A DNA stretch of 64,000 bases from positions 124,001-188,000 of the forward strand of contig CALUZS010000003.1 of assembly GCA_944325355.1 (NCBI GenBank), read 5' to 3'. Below the pieces are notes generated by a model. The model ran no database searches and was not told the DNA's origin. It saw nothing but the letters and a program-made list of their open reading frames with translations. Shown here piece after piece: positions 62,474 through 64,000 of the stretch; the stretch's first letter is position 1; every line of letters starts with the position of its first letter. Source of the DNA: an uncultured Parabacteroides sp. (GTDB lineage: Bacteria > Bacteroidota > Bacteroidia > Bacteroidales > Tannerellaceae). The translations under genes were made by a program, and so were the position numbers.

Positions 62474-63805
62474 TTATTTATAAAGTTTATCCAAATCTCC
62501 TGATAATTTCATTGCTCTCAGTTCGGCAGACTTGTAGTCGTACATAGCTTGTATACACTGCGTCTGGGAAGTACGGAGTGCCATTTCGTCTTGCAGAAGT
62601 TCGGTCATGGATGCAAGACCTTCGGCATAACGGTCGGTAGCCTGCCGGTAGATGTCATCAGCTTGTTGGCGGGCTGTCTGCTGCGTGCGGAAAGCCTTTA
62701 AGTTGTATGCCAAGAGTGCTTTGACATCGGCGTATTCTTTGTTTAGCTGATTGATTGTCTGCGTATGTTTCCATTCCACTTGTTCCAAAGATAGTTTTGC
62801 TTGTCTGATTTTGAGTTTCTTGTTGTTGCCATCGAAAATGGGAATCTTTATGGATAGCCCTAAGAATGTATTGCCAAACCAATTTTGGGTGGCATCGTTT
62901 GTATGGAAGAAATGTCCGAATTTTTCCTGATAGCCTACTGCTCCGACTTGTCCTTGTATGGCGATGGTGGGCAGGTACGCTCTTTTTATTGACGTTATTC
63001 TTCGGGAAATAAGTTCTTTTTGTTGTTCCATCAATCTGATTTCTGGCAGATTCGTGTAGAGCGGATCTTGATAAGATGGTTCCAATTCTTTAGGCATTGG
63101 TGCAAATTCCAGTTCGCGTTCGGTATTCAGCAAATATTTCATCAGGTTCTTTTGTTGAACCAATGCGGCAGAATAAGCATTTTTTAGCGTTTCGAGCTGC
63201 TTACGGTTCATCTCCGAGCGTGTGTAATCAGTTTCAAGTGTCGTGCCTTCTTCGTATCTTGCTTTGGCAATGTCAACTAATTCGTTCATCCGTTGGAGAT
63301 TCTCGTTTGTCAGGTTTAGCTGTTCTTGCGTAGCCTGTGCCAGGTAATAGACATTGGCAATCTGAACAATCAAATCCTCTTGCTTCTTTTCATAGCTTGT
63401 TTGTTTTATTTCAGAAGACATTTTTGCAATCTCCGTTCCGGCTTTGATGGTTAAGTCTAAAAGAGGAATATTCACTTGAATAGTTGCCGCTGCCGTGTAG
63501 CGCATGGTCCGGATTGCTTGCCAAGTGGGGTCATCAGGCAAATCGTCGCCCAGCAACGTACCGGAGGTCACAGACGCCGGACGGTCAATATATCCGGATA
63601 CTTGGAATACACCGGCAACAGTGGGTATCCTACGCGATTTCTCTCCTTTTACAGCCACTTCGGCAGTTTTTGTGTCAATCTCCGATGTGTGCAAGTCCGG
63701 ATTGTTCCGTAGTCCTTCTTCTATACAATCCTCCAGACTTATGACTTCCTGTGCTTTGATTGAGCAGGCAAGGAAGAGTGAAAAAATTATCATTGCTATT
63801 CTCAT
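62474..63805 (-). CDS. TolC-family outer-membrane efflux protein
   Basis: Outer-membrane channel, 443 residues. The start at 63805 gives a signal peptide (MRIAMIIFSLFLACSIKAQ); the open frame extends to 63931 without similarity and would run through the promoter. Seen: two efflux-domain repeats, EVISLEDCIEEGLRNNPDLHTSE and the second half beginning near YQDPLYTNLPEIRLMEQQ, with long helices. It heads the tolC-hlyD-MFS-araC-winged-helix operon. Confidence 0.9.
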   Translation of the reverse strand: MRIAMIIFSLFLACSIKAQEVISLEDCIEEGLRNNPDLHTSEIDTKTAEVAVKGEKSRRIPTVAGVFQVSGYIDRPASVTSGTLLGDDLPDDPTWQAIRTMRYTAAATIQVNIPLLDLTIKAGTEIAKMSSEIKQTSYEKKQEDLIVQIANVYYLAQATQEQLNLTNENLQRMNELVDIAKARYEEGTTLETDYTRSEMNRKQLETLKNAYSAALVQQKNLMKYLLNTERELEFAPMPKELEPSYQDPLYTNLPEIRLMEQQKELISRRITSIKRAYLPTIAIQGQVGAVGYQEKFGHFFHTNDATQNWFGNTFLGLSIKIPIFDGNNKKLKIRQAKLSLEQVEWKHTQTINQLNKEYADVKALLAYNLKAFRTQQTARQQADDIYRQATDRYAEGLASMTELLQDEMALRTSQTQCIQAMYDYKSAELRAMKLSGDLDKLYK

Positions 63806-63834
63806 AATCGATAATGTATTTGGTTTTTCATTTG

Positions 63835-63842
63835 CAAATGTA
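63835..63842 (-). promoter_or_regulatory. Promoter -7 element of the tolC-hlyD-MFS operon
   Basis: TACATTTG on the minus strand (63842 to 63835) lies 30 bases before the tolC ATG. The -33 element is unclear. The remaining sequence to 64000 shows no gene I can recognise. Confidence 0.5.
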
Positions 63843-64000
63843 GGCTTCGCATTGTATCTCTTTGTGTGGAGAAAACGATGAATATTGTGCAATTTTGGAT
63901 GATTTTTCGGCGGAAATTTAGGAATACCCAACTTTTTTTAGTTAAAAACGTTCTATAATCTTTACTGATTGCTGCTTGTTGTTGTAGCGTTTTCAGTGAT

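Noticed and set aside
1..64000. tRNA, rRNA, CRISPR array, insertion sequence, prophage or integrative element
   Set aside because: Intergenic regions were read for cloverleaf, direct-repeat arrays and transposase or integrase frames; none was found.

Overview
The window is chromosomal DNA of a Bacteroidales bacterium (Bacteroidetes). The main evidence is the promoter style: the Bacteroides sigma-ABfr type (TTTG, a 19-base spacer, TAnnTTTG) is seen in near-perfect form before tig, rplM and ribF, and the TAnnTTTG half is seen before many other genes. Supporting evidence is the gene content: a hybrid two-component regulator with a periplasmic sugar-binding domain, LemA/DUF3137, DUF4292, DUF4136, an S46 dipeptidyl peptidase, GH127, an ArgE-like deacylase and the long form of IspG. 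The genus cannot be fixed from the sequence alone. I see no rRNA, tRNA, insertion sequence, prophage or CRISPR. Most of the window looks like ordinary core chromosome.

Layout. 1-7 kb: clpP and tig (minus), guaA (plus), then a minus-strand operon of a bifunctional-nuclease-family protein, a nucleoside transporter and rsmE. 7-16.7 kb: a secreted thioredoxin-like protein, then a sigma-54 response regulator with its histidine kinase (minus). Divergent from these is a tolC-hlyD-ABC permease-ABC ATPase efflux operon with a -24/-12 promoter; its permease is split by a one-base frameshift at a T7 run. 16.8-21.1 kb: dnaG followed by an ABC-2 exporter pair. 21.4-25.3 kb: a fructose-type hybrid two-component system and a PfkB sugar kinase. 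25.7-34 kb: a Tat-exported Gfo/Idh/MocA oxidoreductase, the LemA/DUF3137 pair, and envelope proteins (a large beta-barrel, an acidic small protein, an OmpA-like lipoprotein, a DUF4136 lipoprotein and a small barrel). 34-37 kb: rplM-rpsI-rpsB-tsf with a structured leader. 37.3-40.7 kb: a small barrel, a DNA alkyltransferase, ribF and an ArgE-type deacylase.

40.7-50 kb is one long minus-strand run: rpoN, a PAP2-like membrane protein, gcvH, purE, ispG, dut, a TPR protein, a DUF4292 lipoprotein and an EnvC-like protein. The last three overlap stop-to-start. 50-55 kb: ruvB, a polysaccharide flippase and a DPP7-type peptidase. 55-59 kb: doxX plus a DUF418 gene with two compensating frameshifts (minus), and GH127 (plus). 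59-64 kb: a minus-strand tolC-hlyD-MFS tripartite pump followed by an AraC regulator with an N-terminal winged helix and a free-standing winged-helix paralogue.

Links between parts. The sigma-54 activator, the sigma-54 promoter and rpoN all lie in this window, giving a self-consistent local circuit for the first efflux operon. Two short intergenic elements (near 6.8 kb and 25.4 kb) share a start-codon motif (ATGGTnTTAG) and a GTGA-loop hairpin terminator. They look like members of a small-RNA or leader-peptide family, and they are the least explained structures here.
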